Source: Bremerella sp. P1
Lineage (GTDB): Bacteria; Planctomycetota; Planctomycetia; Pirellulales; Pirellulaceae
Direction: 5' to 3'
NCBI RefSeq assembly: GCF_028748185.1
Contig: NZ_CP118164.1
Span: 5,791,814 to 5,855,813 of the forward strand
Length of the DNA stretch: 64,000 nucleotides
The notes under the pieces are model-generated. The model saw only the letters and a program-made list of their open reading frames with translations, was not told where the DNA came from and made no database searches. This document shows positions 27,350-36,169 of the stretch, one piece after another; position 1 is the stretch's first letter, and the number at the start of each line of letters is the position of its first letter. The position numbers and the translations under genes are program-made.

Positions 27350-28714
27350 TCAGTCTTCCTTAGAAATGCAATACAAGTGATCAACTGTGCGAAGATAGAT
27401 TCGACCGTCGGCTAAGGCAGGCGTTCCCCAGGCTTGTTGATCAAGTTCATTCACTGAGACCACTTCAAGTTCGTCACCTGCCGAGATGACATATGTGTTT
27501 CCATTGGAATCCATCGCATAAACATATTGACCATCCGACCACGGTGAAGCCCAGAATGCAGGAGCACGACCAACCCGACTTCGATACTTCAACTTCCCAC
27601 TTTCAGCATCTACACAGCGAACGACTCCAAGACGACGTTCAAAGAAGTACAGATTGCCGTTCAGGTAAGTGGGGGATGCCATTTGGATGCCAGATTCATC
27701 CATCCTCCACTGAACAAACTCACCGATGTTACCGTCGTCGGGAGGAGTAATGTCACCACTTCCGCCTGGCTTGATAGCATAAAGTCGACCCCCTCCGTCA
27801 TCGTCGCCGCCTCGATTGCGGAACTCATTTCCGATGAAGAGTCGATCGCCAATCGCGACTGGTGTTGCGGACGATCGCCCTTTATTCATATCAATTTGCC
27901 AAAGCAGCTTTCCACTCGATGGATCATAAGAGCGATAAATCATTCCACCGACAATCAATTCGTTCCTTAGGGAGTTCTTCCAGATGAAAGGACTGCTGTA
28001 TTGGGAAGACTCATCGCGATTGACTCGCCAGACTTCGTTGCCAGTCTTCGTATCCAAGGCAACCAGGAACGATTGTTCCTGATTGTCGACCTGAACAAAC
28101 AAACGATCGTTGAGAAGTGTCGGAGAACTTGCCGTACCCCATCCGGCACGCATTTCGTAAACGCCTAGGTCCTTTTGCCACAGCAAATTACCTTCCATAT
28201 CCAGGCAGAAGACTCCATTCATGCCGAAGTATACGTAGATCCGTCGGCCGTCAGTGACAGGGGTCTCGGTCGAATAAGTATTTGTGCTGTGTCTTGATAG
28301 TGTCGGCTTCCCTGTCTTCACAGTTTTACGCCAGACGACATCTCCCTCATTTCCATTGATGCAAACCACATCAAAGTGGTAATTGACATTTACCAGGTCG
28401 TTGCGATCACGCCCATAACCGCCATTGTTTGACTCTGGTCGAGTTGCGTCACCTTTGTTCGGATCAGAAGGAACCGCAGCTGTCAGGAACACGCGATTGT
28501 CCCAAACTATCGGCTGAGACCAGCCTTCACCTTGGAGAGGAATCTTCCAACGGATATTGGTTTGAGTTCCGTCTTCATCTGACCAGGTAATTGGGAGCGG
28601 CGCAGCCGAAATTGCGTTCGAATCTGCACCGCGAAACTGAGGGTAGTTTTCGGCGATGCAAAACTGCGACAGCGAAACGAGAACGAACAACGCCGCTAAT
28701 ATCCGAAGTTTCAT
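27350..28714 (-). CDS. Exported PQQ-type beta-propeller protein (BamB-like)
   Basis: The product has 454 residues from the ATG complementary to 28712-28714, with a GGAAGG-type ribosome site in front. A signal peptide ends near residue 22 (CIAENYPQFRG). Blades of the PQQ/quinoprotein-like propeller follow: NIRWKIPLQGEGWSQPIVWD, GDVVWRKTVKTGKP, GNEVWRVNRDESSQYSSPFI, GKLLWQIDMNKGRSSATPVA and AWGTPALADGRIYLRTVDHL. The PQQ-binding residues of true dehydrogenases are not evident, so a binding or scaffold role is more likely. Many paralogues of this kind occur in planctomycetes. Confidence 0.87.
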   Translation of the reverse strand: MKLRILAALFVLVSLSQFCIAENYPQFRGADSNAISAAPLPITWSDEDGTQTNIRWKIPLQGEGWSQPIVWDNRVFLTAAVPSDPNKGDATRPESNNGGYGRDRNDLVNVNYHFDVVCINGNEGDVVWRKTVKTGKPTLSRHSTNTYSTETPVTDGRRIYVYFGMNGVFCLDMEGNLLWQKDLGVYEMRAGWGTASSPTLLNDRLFVQVDNQEQSFLVALDTKTGNEVWRVNRDESSQYSSPFIWKNSLRNELIVGGMIYRSYDPSSGKLLWQIDMNKGRSSATPVAIGDRLFIGNEFRNRGGDDDGGGRLYAIKPGGSGDITPPDDGNIGEFVQWRMDESGIQMASPTYLNGNLYFFERRLGVVRCVDAESGKLKYRSRVGRAPAFWASPWSDGQYVYAMDSNGNTYVISAGDELEVVSVNELDQQAWGTPALADGRIYLRTVDHLYCISKED

Positions 28715-29312
28715 GTCCCCATCCTTCCACATAGTGTCTTGTATTGGCCTCGCGGTCTTAGCTGCAGCATGAAGCTGTTGAAATCAAATCGAACGAGTTT
28801 TGGTAGAAGATGCAAGCGATTTCACACGCTCCTGCGAGCGAACACCGTAAATTAGCCAGTGTGACAACAGTAGATGTGAGAAAAGTGGCCTTACGTTCAG
28901 GTCCTTACTTTGCGAAACAGGAACTCGAACTAACCTGCCCTCACGAATGAAACCAGTCTTTAAGAGCTACTCTTCAAGAATTCTTTCCCCTGGAAGAAGT
29001 GTATCACGAGGGCTTTCCCAAGCGGTGTCCGACACTGTCTGAAGTTAAGATGATGCAACCATTGGTTGTTGGTGGGAGCTGAATTCCTTCAGACTTGAAC
29101 CAATGAATCCGATTCCGAAGCGTGAGTAATTTGAGAAAGCGCATAACACTCAAATGTGCGCGAACTCAACTACACACTTCTACACACTTTGCACCCCGAA
29201 TACGCGCATTTCCCGAGAATTATTGCGATTGAATAAGACGATTTGCAACGTTTTGCGAATCATCGTAAACTACTCCTGTTATACGGTTTCAGGCTAAAAG
29301 AGCAGGGCTTTC
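28715..29312. other. Non-coding gap with IS scar
   Basis: About 600 bases without a credible gene. It holds the IS end remnant at 28931 and, near 29170-29190, a short direct repeat of a CTACACAC-like unit. The rest shows no recognisable structure. Confidence 0.4.
28931..29002 (+). mobile_element. Solo end of the IS3-family element (remnant)
   Basis: From about 28933 the sequence ACCTGCCC, a T, then CACGAATGAAACCAGTCTTT repeats the outer left end of the intact IS at 51126-52407, followed by a diverged match (TTCAAGAATTCTTTCCCCTGG) to its terminal hairpin. No transposase sequence remains. It marks an old insertion of the same IS family about 22 kb away from the intact copy. Confidence 0.7.
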
Positions 29313-29366
<54 letters not shown>

Positions 29367-29367
29367 G

Positions 29368-29405
29368 ACCCTGGTTTAGCAAATAAAGCTCAACCAGGGT
29401 TTTTT
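29368..29405 (+). terminator. Rho-independent terminator
   Basis: A perfect 9-bp stem (ACCCTGGTT at 29368-29376 with AACCAGGGT at 29392-29400) is followed by a T-run. It lies 4 bases after the tRNA remnant and is repeated almost exactly at 50534-50572. Confidence 0.85.
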
Positions 29406-29635
29406 CGTGCCTCCTCTGAGGTTGGGATAGAATCGGTTCGTTTTATCCCACTATCTCGCAACGAGTTGCGTGGCCGCGTTTTCTCTTCTTGGTTGTCTCT
29501 GTCTAAGTGAGACATAACCCGGCCGATCTCTTTGACCAATCTCAACGGCTCAATTTGGCGTTTGTCTCACCAATTTGGCAGAGACACTACCGCCGGGTTA
29601 ATAGGGTGTTGGGCTCGGTAGAGTGAGGCATACGC
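29406..29635 (+). repeat. Structured repeat, copy A (upstream of ECF sigma gene)
   Basis: About 230 bases shared with 50573-50800. Conserved hairpins in order: GGGATA...TATCCC (29425-29449), CGCAAC-GA-GTTGCG (29457-29470), GTCTC...GAGAC (29495-29513), and GTCTC-N12-GAGAC (29564-29585). An outer pair, TAACCCGGC near 29515 and GCCGGGTTA near 29592, would enclose the last two domains. It lies between a terminator and an ECF sigma gene. I do not recognise it as a known RNA family. Confidence 0.7.
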
Positions 29636-29835
29636 GAACTTGGGCTTAAGCAAATTTGAGTAGTCTGACTTCTAAGCAGCACTCGCAAACGCGGGACGGT
29701 TCGTCCTTGGGCTATCGACATCAATCGTCCAAGAATAGTACCGACGAAGAAAACTGGCAAATTCCCGTGAATACCTTGAAAATGTCCGTAATCTTCAAGC
29801 TTCGGCCACGCTAACTCATTTAGAGGGACAACAAG

Positions 29836-30390
29836 TTGCCGGATGACATTGCTGAACAATTCGAGAAGTACCGCGAGTATCTCGGGGTCCTGGGGCGTAT
29901 GCAACTTGACGATCAGTTGGCTGGGAAAGTGGACCTGTCAGGTGTAGTTCAATTGACACTATTCGAAGCAAGCCGCAGTGGATGGGAAGAGCGTACCGAA
30001 GATGATCGGCTTCCGTGGATACGACGAATATTTGCCCACAACCTACTGGACGAGATTCGCAAGTTCCGTTCCCAGACGCGTGATGTCACTCGAGAGCACT
30101 CGATTGAGCAATCGGCCTCCCGGCTGAATCAATGGCTCGCGAGCGAACAGTCCACTCCGAGCAGGAAAGCCATGATGGCGGAAGAAGAGTTGCGGCTGGC
30201 AATCGCGCTTGCATGCCTGCCTGATGCACAGCGAGTGGCAATCGAACTACATCATCTCAAGGGCTTGCCGCTTGATCATATCAGTCAACGAATGAACAAG
30301 ACCAAAGGCGCCGTTGCCGCATTGATCTTCAGAGGCACATCGAACCTGCGTGAACTTTTGACTAACCAGCAGGACAATCCTGATGTCTGA
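29836..30390 (+). CDS. ECF-type RNA polymerase sigma factor
   Basis: The product has 184 residues. It starts at TTG 29836, supported by GAGGGA at 29823-29828. Region 2 is seen in VQLTLFEASRSGW...RLPWIRRIFAHNLLDEIRKF, and region 4 in LRLAIALACLPDAQRVAIEL followed by GLPLDHISQRMNKTKGAVAALIFRG. This is the planctomycete short-ECF type that normally precedes a serine/threonine-kinase gene with an overlapping start; such a start (ATG 30383) is present but the kinase gene is destroyed. The structured repeat lies in its leader. Target promoters are unknown. Confidence 0.87.
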   Translation: MPDDIAEQFEKYREYLGVLGRMQLDDQLAGKVDLSGVVQLTLFEASRSGWEERTEDDRLPWIRRIFAHNLLDEIRKFRSQTRDVTREHSIEQSASRLNQWLASEQSTPSRKAMMAEEELRLAIALACLPDAQRVAIELHHLKGLPLDHISQRMNKTKGAVAALIFRGTSNLRELLTNQQDNPDV

Positions 30391-30605
30391 TTCCTACAAC
30401 TCCAAATTTCTGGATGATCCCGAATTCCAATCGCTCTTGGTTGGCTGCCTGGAATCGCTACAACGTGAAGAGACGATTGATCGCCAGGCTCTCGCCAAAG
30501 ACTTTCGAAGTATGCCGCTGAGATCGGCAAGTTTCTCCAGGACAGGCAGCTTCTAGAGCAGGTTGCCTCCGGCTTCGGAGATGTTGAGCCCTCGCGAGTT
30601 ACGAT
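30383..30605 (+). pseudogene. N-terminal fragment of a Ser/Thr-kinase-type gene, frameshifted
   Basis: ATG 30383 overlaps the sigma gene by 8 bases. It encodes DDPEFQSLLVGCLESLQREE and DRQALAKDF, the usual N-terminus of the kinase partner of planctomycete ECF factors. Near 30506 one base appears to be missing: the next frame continues KYAAEIGKFLQDRQLLEQVA and SGFGDVEP, exactly the expected sequel. After about 30605 kinase sequence stops and phage terminase sequence begins in the same frame. The catalytic kinase domain is absent. Confidence 0.7.
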
Positions 30606-31233
30606 CTCGGCCTATGAACAGACGATTGATTCACGTAGCGGAAAGGAAGCGTTTGCTGTTGGTGATTCGATCGTGCTCGTATTCGAGCAAGATGACCAAT
30701 ACGACGTGCTGCCGTTCTTCTGGGTGCCAGAGGAAGGTGCCAAGCGGCGCGAGAAACGCGATCATGCTCCGTACATACCCTGGATCCAGCAAAGGTACAT
30801 CGAAGCCTCACCCGGTTAAGTCGTCGACTACGAACGTATTCGTGCACGGATCAACGAACTAGGAAAACGGTTCGAGATCGAGCAGGTCGCGATCGACCGT
30901 TGGAATGCGACACAATTGGCTACGCAGCTCGATGATGATGGATTCGAGATCGTGTCCTTCGGCCAAGGCTACGCAAGTATATCGGCGCCGACGAAGAAGC
31001 TGGAAGAGTTGGTGTTGTCTCGGAAGCTACGCCATTCCGGTCATCCTGTGTTGCGTTGGATGGCAGGCAACGTGGCGATCGAGCAGGACGCAGCCGATAA
31101 CTGGAAGCCGTCGAAGAAGAAGAGTCAGGAGCGGATTGATGGAATTGTCGCTCTGGTGATGGCGGCGGATCTGGCGACTCGGCACGTGGAGTATGAAAGT
31201 CCCTATAGCAAGCGGGGGATGTTGTTTCTTTAA
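30606..31233 (+). pseudogene. Phage terminase large-subunit C-terminal fragment
   Basis: The frame running 30606-31233 encodes the nuclease half of a phage large terminase: YDVLPFFWVPEEGAKRREKR, IEQVAIDRWNATQLATQLDD, FGQGYASISAPTKKLEELV, HPVLRWMAGNVAIEQDAADN and ERIDGIVALVMA. A TAA at 30817-30819 interrupts it where relatives read a residue between PG and VVDY, and the ATPase half is missing. It is a prophage relic; no other phage genes are visible nearby. Confidence 0.82.
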
Positions 31234-31549
31234 CTGTGTAGTGCCACGCCCAACGTGTCCTGGTTAATATAGCGAACTCGTTTAATCGGTAGTTTCTTGC
31301 ATGCTACTAAACCTCAGCCAGCGAGTCTCGATTAGGCGCTTTAGCGAACTGCCATCCGTATTACCTAATCCGAACAACCAGACCACCAGCACTGGAAATA
31401 TGCGTACGATCCGCATGTTCCGCAGTCGTTCATGTCTATGAGAGTCCGATCTCAGTTCTGGACCGTGCCCAATTCGACCTCCTAATGCGATGCCTGAGCT
31501 TGCTATCACGCGTGCCCAGGCCTGCGCCTATGCATGGTGAGATTGCCGA
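31234..31549. other. Non-coding gap upstream of the efflux island
   Basis: About 316 bases between the terminase relic and the efflux genes. The only structure I can point to is the 23-base dyad at 31397-31419, listed separately. No gene is evident. Confidence 0.4.
31397..31419. promoter_or_regulatory. Dyad-symmetric candidate operator
   Basis: AATATGCG, seven bases, CGCATGTT form a 23-base imperfect dyad about 130 bases before the first efflux gene. Size and spacing would suit a dimeric metal-responsive regulator, but no regulator gene is adjacent, so the role is a guess. Confidence 0.25.
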
Positions 31550-33004
31550 ATGCTGGCACTTGATTCCAAAACCTATTGTTGCCTATCTCTTTTGCTGCTG
31601 GTTGGCGGCTGCGCTACGACTGCCCCGTCGCCCAGTGCGAAGCCGGCGTTGGCTGATCCGAGTCTGCATGCGGCAGCTCGTTTGCCTGACGCTGAGGTTG
31701 ACGTCGCGGTTGTGCCCTCTGTGGTCGACCTTCCGGCGGAACCGATTGACGAGCCGGTCGTTCAATTGACTGCCTACCAAGGGGAAGATTCATCAGAAAC
31801 GCTCGCCGGACTCGAGCAGATGGCGCGGAACCGAAATCCACGGCTGACGCGGCTCTATCAGGAGTATCAAGGTTCGTTGGCCAAGTCGCAGTATGCCGAC
31901 AAGTTGCCCGATCCTCGTTTCGGAGCCAACGTGTTTGGCAACGCCATTGAGACGGCCGCCGGATCACAGCGGGCCAACATGACCTTCAGCCAGGCAATTC
32001 CCTGGCTTTCACGCCTACGAGCCGATGAGCAGCGGGCAATATTCGAGGCGTATGCCATCGCTGCAGAGCTTGAAGCGGAAACGCTGCGGGTCGAAGCGGC
32101 CGTTCGGACGAATTGGTACCGCTTGTATGTGCTCGATCAGCAGATCGAGATTGCTCAAGCGAATCAGCAGCTGCTTCAATCGCTGATCGATGTTGCCAAT
32201 GCCAGGATCGCGACAGGGGCCGCTTCGCAGGGGGATGTCCTGCTGGGGACGCTGGAGCTTTCGCAACTAGAAGAACGGCTGCTCACCTACCGGCGTCAAC
32301 GCCTCGGCGTGCAGGCCGAGCTCAACCGGCTGGTGGCTCGCGATACGGAAACGCCGATCGGCTCGCCGAAAACAATTCAGCCGAGTTTGCCAACAGTAAG
32401 TGCTGATGAACTAGCGCACATTGCGATTCAGAATCAGCCAGAGATTGAGGCCGCGCAGATGAAAGCCCATGCCACTCGCTGGGGCGTGGAGGTTGTCCGG
32501 CTGATGCGCCGGCCTGAGTTCGTCCTTTCGGCCAGTTACTACCCGACCGACGACAATCGTCCACCGAGCACCGTTGTGGATGTCGGGCAAGACCCATGGG
32601 CGTTGGGTGCTCAGGTCAGTATTCCGATCTGGCATAACAAATACGATGCCATGGAGATCGAAGCGAAGTGGAAGCATCAGGCCGCGCATAGTTCTGTCGA
32701 AGAACTCGCGGATCGGTACGAAGCGATGATCGTCGACCTGTTGGCCGAGGCGCGGCGTGCCCAGGAAACGGCATCGCTTTACGAGTCGACGATCCTTCCC
32801 CAGGCCCGTCAGACGCTGGATGCCGACCAGCAGGCCTATGCCAACGGGGCGGTCGAGTTCGATCGGGTGATTCGCGACTATCGCAGTCTGCTGACCCTGG
32901 AAGTGGGCTACCACCAGGCCATGGGCGATCTGGCGACCGCAGTTGCCAAACTGTCCCAGACGAGCGGAACGGATGTCACATTGCTGGTTCCACCACAGCC
33001 TTGA
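31550..33004 (+). CDS. TolC-family outer-membrane efflux lipoprotein (CusC-like)
   Basis: The product has 484 residues. A lipobox LVGGC places lipidation at C21, and GGTGAG precedes the start. After a low-complexity linker come the two long helical-hairpin repeats of outer-membrane efflux proteins, with coiled-coil stretches (LRVEAAVRTNWYRLYVLDQQ, GDVLLGTLELSQLEERLL, EARRAQETASLYESTILPQA). It forms the outer-membrane tunnel for the CusB/CusA pair encoded downstream. Base composition from here to about 41 kb looks distinctly GC-richer than the first 30 kb, which fits acquisition as a block. Confidence 0.88.
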   Translation: MLALDSKTYCCLSLLLLVGGCATTAPSPSAKPALADPSLHAAARLPDAEVDVAVVPSVVDLPAEPIDEPVVQLTAYQGEDSSETLAGLEQMARNRNPRLTRLYQEYQGSLAKSQYADKLPDPRFGANVFGNAIETAAGSQRANMTFSQAIPWLSRLRADEQRAIFEAYAIAAELEAETLRVEAAVRTNWYRLYVLDQQIEIAQANQQLLQSLIDVANARIATGAASQGDVLLGTLELSQLEERLLTYRRQRLGVQAELNRLVARDTETPIGSPKTIQPSLPTVSADELAHIAIQNQPEIEAAQMKAHATRWGVEVVRLMRRPEFVLSASYYPTDDNRPPSTVVDVGQDPWALGAQVSIPIWHNKYDAMEIEAKWKHQAAHSSVEELADRYEAMIVDLLAEARRAQETASLYESTILPQARQTLDADQQAYANGAVEFDRVIRDYRSLLTLEVGYHQAMGDLATAVAKLSQTSGTDVTLLVPPQP

Positions 33005-33117
33005 TTCGTGCCAAAGTCTTTACACTCAGCGGGTTTGCTCTCATGAACCGACGTTGACGTTCGATGGATCTCGGCCTAGACTTCCTTGTACTAGTTGAAT
33101 TAACCCTGGAAGGTCTC

Positions 33118-33573
33118 GTGTCCGATATTCTCCGCAAAACGACCGTTCTCACGGCAATTGTCGCGTTGCTGCTGCCGTCGTTTTGTCTGGGCTCAGTCGG
33201 CAATTGTGCTTGTTCCGATAGTGGCAATGCGGCCTCAGCTTGCCAGTGCTGCTGCATGGCACAAGCGTCCTCGCTCACCGCAGGCTGCCCCCACTGCTGC
33301 ACGAAGTCGAAGCCGACAACGGACGACCGTGGTGATTCAGTCGCTGCCGATTCCATTTGTCACTGTGAAGCAGCGGCATTACCTCCGTCCGTTTCTCTTT
33401 TCACTGGGGACGGTTCGGTAGCCGATGGGTTGATTGCTCTGGCGCTTGAAGCCGACTTGGCTCCGTATGTTACGGTTTGCAGCCGTGACCGACAGCCGCT
33501 CGAGGATGGGAACTCTCTTCCCTCACCCGAGCCAAGATTCCGACAGATCATGCTTTGCGTTTGGTTGACCTAA
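33118..33573 (+). CDS. Small cysteine-rich exported protein of the efflux island
   Basis: The product has 151 residues from GTG 33118, chosen because GGAAGG sits about 5 bases upstream. A signal peptide (TTVLTAIVALLLPSFCLGSV) is followed by a dense cysteine cluster: CACSD, CQCCCM, CPHCC and, further on, CHCEA. The C-terminal 70 residues carry few recognisable features. I do not know a named family. Its place between the TolC-like gene and the metal-binding lipoprotein suggests a periplasmic copper or silver binding protein; that is inference from cysteine content and neighbours. Confidence 0.65.
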   Translation: MSDILRKTTVLTAIVALLLPSFCLGSVGNCACSDSGNAASACQCCCMAQASSLTAGCPHCCTKSKPTTDDRGDSVAADSICHCEAAALPPSVSLFTGDGSVADGLIALALEADLAPYVTVCSRDRQPLEDGNSLPSPEPRFRQIMLCVWLT

Positions 33574-33688
33574 CGACGTTGCGATTTCTCTAAGTCGCTC
33601 CGCGTTTACCGGTACGTTCTGATGCTTTCGTCGAACCGGTGAATTGTGTTCTTACGTCATTCATTCTTCCAATCTGAAAAGGTTTGTC

Positions 33689-33994
33689 ATGCGCTATTTG
33701 TTTGCCTCCATTGCTTTGTTGGGACTTGTCGTTGGTTGCACTCAGGGACCTTCTTCCTCAACTCCGGAAACCACTGCCGTGGCCACGGTGAATGATCACT
33801 GCCCGATCATGGGTGGCGACATTACGCCGGAAGGCGGCACGGTTGAGTGGAACGGGAAAACAATTGGGTTCTGCTGCGATGGCTGCGATGAGAAATGGGA
33901 GGCCCTTTCCGACGAGGAAAAGGTAGAGAAGCTGGCTGCTGCTGAGCATGCCGACGAAGGCATGCACGATCACGGCGACCACGACCACTCGTAG
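33689..33994 (+). CDS. Metal-binding lipoprotein with CPIMGG / CCDGC motifs
   Basis: The product has 101 residues from ATG 33689 (AAAAGG upstream). Lipobox VVGC gives a lipidated cysteine near 17. The mature part is YHS-like: DHCPIMGGDITPEGG, then GFCCDGCDEKWEAL, ending in a histidine-rich tail (GMHDHGDHDHS). Such small proteins are frequent beside CusBA-type pumps and are expected to bind copper or a similar soft metal in the periplasm. Confidence 0.8.
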   Translation: MRYLFASIALLGLVVGCTQGPSSSTPETTAVATVNDHCPIMGGDITPEGGTVEWNGKTIGFCCDGCDEKWEALSDEEKVEKLAAAEHADEGMHDHGDHDHS

Positions 33995-34116
33995 TTGGCC
34001 AGGTTGCTGATACGTGAGCGGCTGGTCGATACCATTCCCGGCGCGGTCCAAACGCCAGGCAGGCGTTTCGGTCCAGCCGCTCTTTACCTTTCGATTTTCG
34101 TGACAGGAACGTTGCC

Positions 34117-36168
34117 ATGTCGACGTCATCTCACTCTTCCGGTCAGCAAGCGACGCCCCAGCCACCCAGGCACACGGCAAGTTGGTGGATCGCACGTCTT
34201 GCTCCCATTGGACTATTCCTTCTAGCTGGCATCCTGCTGATTGTGCTGCTGGGCGTTGCTCAGCGTGTTGGCTGGATCGGAACCGATGGCGGCCCGCAGG
34301 CGACGTCAGGCGGCGACTCGCAGCAGATCTACACGTGTCCAATGCATCCGCAGATACGTCAGCCTGGACCGGGGCGTTGTCCGATCTGTGGGATGGCGTT
34401 GGTACCGGCTGCTTCAGGCAGCGCCGATCTGGATGAGTTCGCCGTGACGATCGAGCCTGCCCAGCGTCGCTTGGCCCAGATCGAAACGGCCCCGGTCACG
34501 TCGAAACCAGTTTCGACCACGATCGAAACGATCGGCGCGATCGAGATCGACGAGAGCCGTCAGGCAACGATCTCCGCCTATATCGATGGACGCGTGGAAC
34601 GTTTGTTTGCCGACTACACCGGGGTGGTTGTCGCGAAGGGGGATCACCTGGCGGTTGTCTACAGCCCACAGTTGTACGCGGCCCAGGCCGAGTACCTGGA
34701 AGCCCGCAACACGGTCCAGCGGATGAGTAACACGTCGCTGGCCGCCATTCGCGAGGCGCAGCAAAAGCTGATGGAGAACGCCCGGCAGAAGCTCATTGAA
34801 TTGGGAATGACCGAAGAGCAAGTTCAGCAACTGGAAACGAGCGGCAAGGCCGAGTCTCGGCTCACCATCTACGCCCCGATGGGCGGAACGGTGATCGAGA
34901 AGCTGGCCGAAGAAGGGAAGTACATCAAAGCGGGCGAGCCGATTTATCGCATTGCCAACCTGTCGACGGTGTGGCTCATGCTGGAACTCTATCCCGAAGA
35001 TGCCTCGCAGATTCGCTTCGGTCAGCAGGTAAAAGCCGAGCTGACATCGCTTCCCGGCGAGACGCTTACCGGGCGGGTGGCCTTCATCGATCCGGAAGTG
35101 AACGTGAAGAACCGTACGGTCGGCGTGCGTGTCGAGTTCAAGAATGATGCGGGACGTTTACGCCCAGGCGACTACGCCGAGGCACAAATTGAAATACCGA
35201 TCGGGCCTCAAGGAACGGTTTACGACGAGCAACTGGCCGGCAAGTGGATCAGCCCGATGCATCCCCAGGTCATTCGCGACGAGCCGGGCCCGTGCCCTAT
35301 CTGCGGCATGGACCTGGTGCCGACATCGCGATACGGCTACGCCGACGAACCGATCGACCGGAAGGCCTCGACGGTCATTCCCCGGTCGGCGCTTCTGATG
35401 GCCGGGAAGAATAGCGTGGTGTATGTCGAGACCGACCCGGGCCGCTTCGAGATCCGCACCATAAAGCTGGGCCCGATCTTGAAGGATGAGGCCGTCGTGC
35501 TGGAAGGGGTCAAGCCAGGCGAAATGGTCGCGACCTCTGGTAACTTCCTGATCGATTCGCAAATGCAGCTGGCCGGCAAACCGAGCCTGATCGATCCGTC
35601 CCGTTACGTCATGAAGCAGAACCGCAATACACCGATGGAGTTCAACTCGATCGACATCACCCAGCTCGAGGGTCTCGGTGGCCAGGATCTGGAAGCGTTG
35701 TACCAGGTCTACTTCAAGATTCAAAGCCAGCTTGCGGCGGACAAGAAGCCCAAGGCAGAAGACGCGCAGCAGCTGTTTCAGTTGGCCACGAATCTCTCGC
35801 AGCACCCTCAGCTTAGCGAGTCGCTCCGCGAGCAACTGGCGACGATCGCCAAGAATGCCGAGCACCTGCACCATATGTCGCTTGAAGAGGCCCGCAAGAA
35901 CTTCAAGCCGATCAGTCATGCCGTGTTGAACCTGGCGACGACCATTCGCGGGCAAGGAGCATCGCAGCCGTTCCACCAGTTCTTCTGCCCAATGGTCAAA
36001 GGAGGTGAAGGAGACTGGCTTCAGGCCAACGATCGATTGTTGAACCCCTACTATGGCAGCCAGATGCTCCGCTGTGGCGAGCATGTCAGGACGATCCAGC
36101 CCGATGCGGTGGCGGATCATGTTCATCCCCCTGAAGCAAAGCCTGACATGACAGAAGGAGACCAATAG
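34117..36168 (+). CDS. cusB: CusB-type periplasmic adaptor with two metal-binding modules
   Basis: The product has 683 residues with one N-terminal membrane helix (about 28-51). A heavy-metal-binding module (YTCPMHPQIRQPGPGRCPIC) lies at about 72-97 and a second, lacking the first cysteine (WISPMHPQVIRDEPGPCPIC), at about 377-403, inserted inside the adaptor. The lipoyl/barrel core (TISAYIDGRVERLFADYTGV, LTIYAPMGGTVIEKLAEEGK) is normal. A C-terminal DUF3347-like domain ends in FCPMVKGGEGDWLQ and NPYYGSQMLRCGEH. It joins the inner-membrane CusA to the outer-membrane tunnel and probably loads metal. Confidence 0.9.
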   Translation: MSTSSHSSGQQATPQPPRHTASWWIARLAPIGLFLLAGILLIVLLGVAQRVGWIGTDGGPQATSGGDSQQIYTCPMHPQIRQPGPGRCPICGMALVPAASGSADLDEFAVTIEPAQRRLAQIETAPVTSKPVSTTIETIGAIEIDESRQATISAYIDGRVERLFADYTGVVVAKGDHLAVVYSPQLYAAQAEYLEARNTVQRMSNTSLAAIREAQQKLMENARQKLIELGMTEEQVQQLETSGKAESRLTIYAPMGGTVIEKLAEEGKYIKAGEPIYRIANLSTVWLMLELYPEDASQIRFGQQVKAELTSLPGETLTGRVAFIDPEVNVKNRTVGVRVEFKNDAGRLRPGDYAEAQIEIPIGPQGTVYDEQLAGKWISPMHPQVIRDEPGPCPICGMDLVPTSRYGYADEPIDRKASTVIPRSALLMAGKNSVVYVETDPGRFEIRTIKLGPILKDEAVVLEGVKPGEMVATSGNFLIDSQMQLAGKPSLIDPSRYVMKQNRNTPMEFNSIDITQLEGLGGQDLEALYQVYFKIQSQLAADKKPKAEDAQQLFQLATNLSQHPQLSESLREQLATIAKNAEHLHHMSLEEARKNFKPISHAVLNLATTIRGQGASQPFHQFFCPMVKGGEGDWLQANDRLLNPYYGSQMLRCGEHVRTIQPDAVADHVHPPEAKPDMTEGDQ

Positions 36169-36169
36169 C

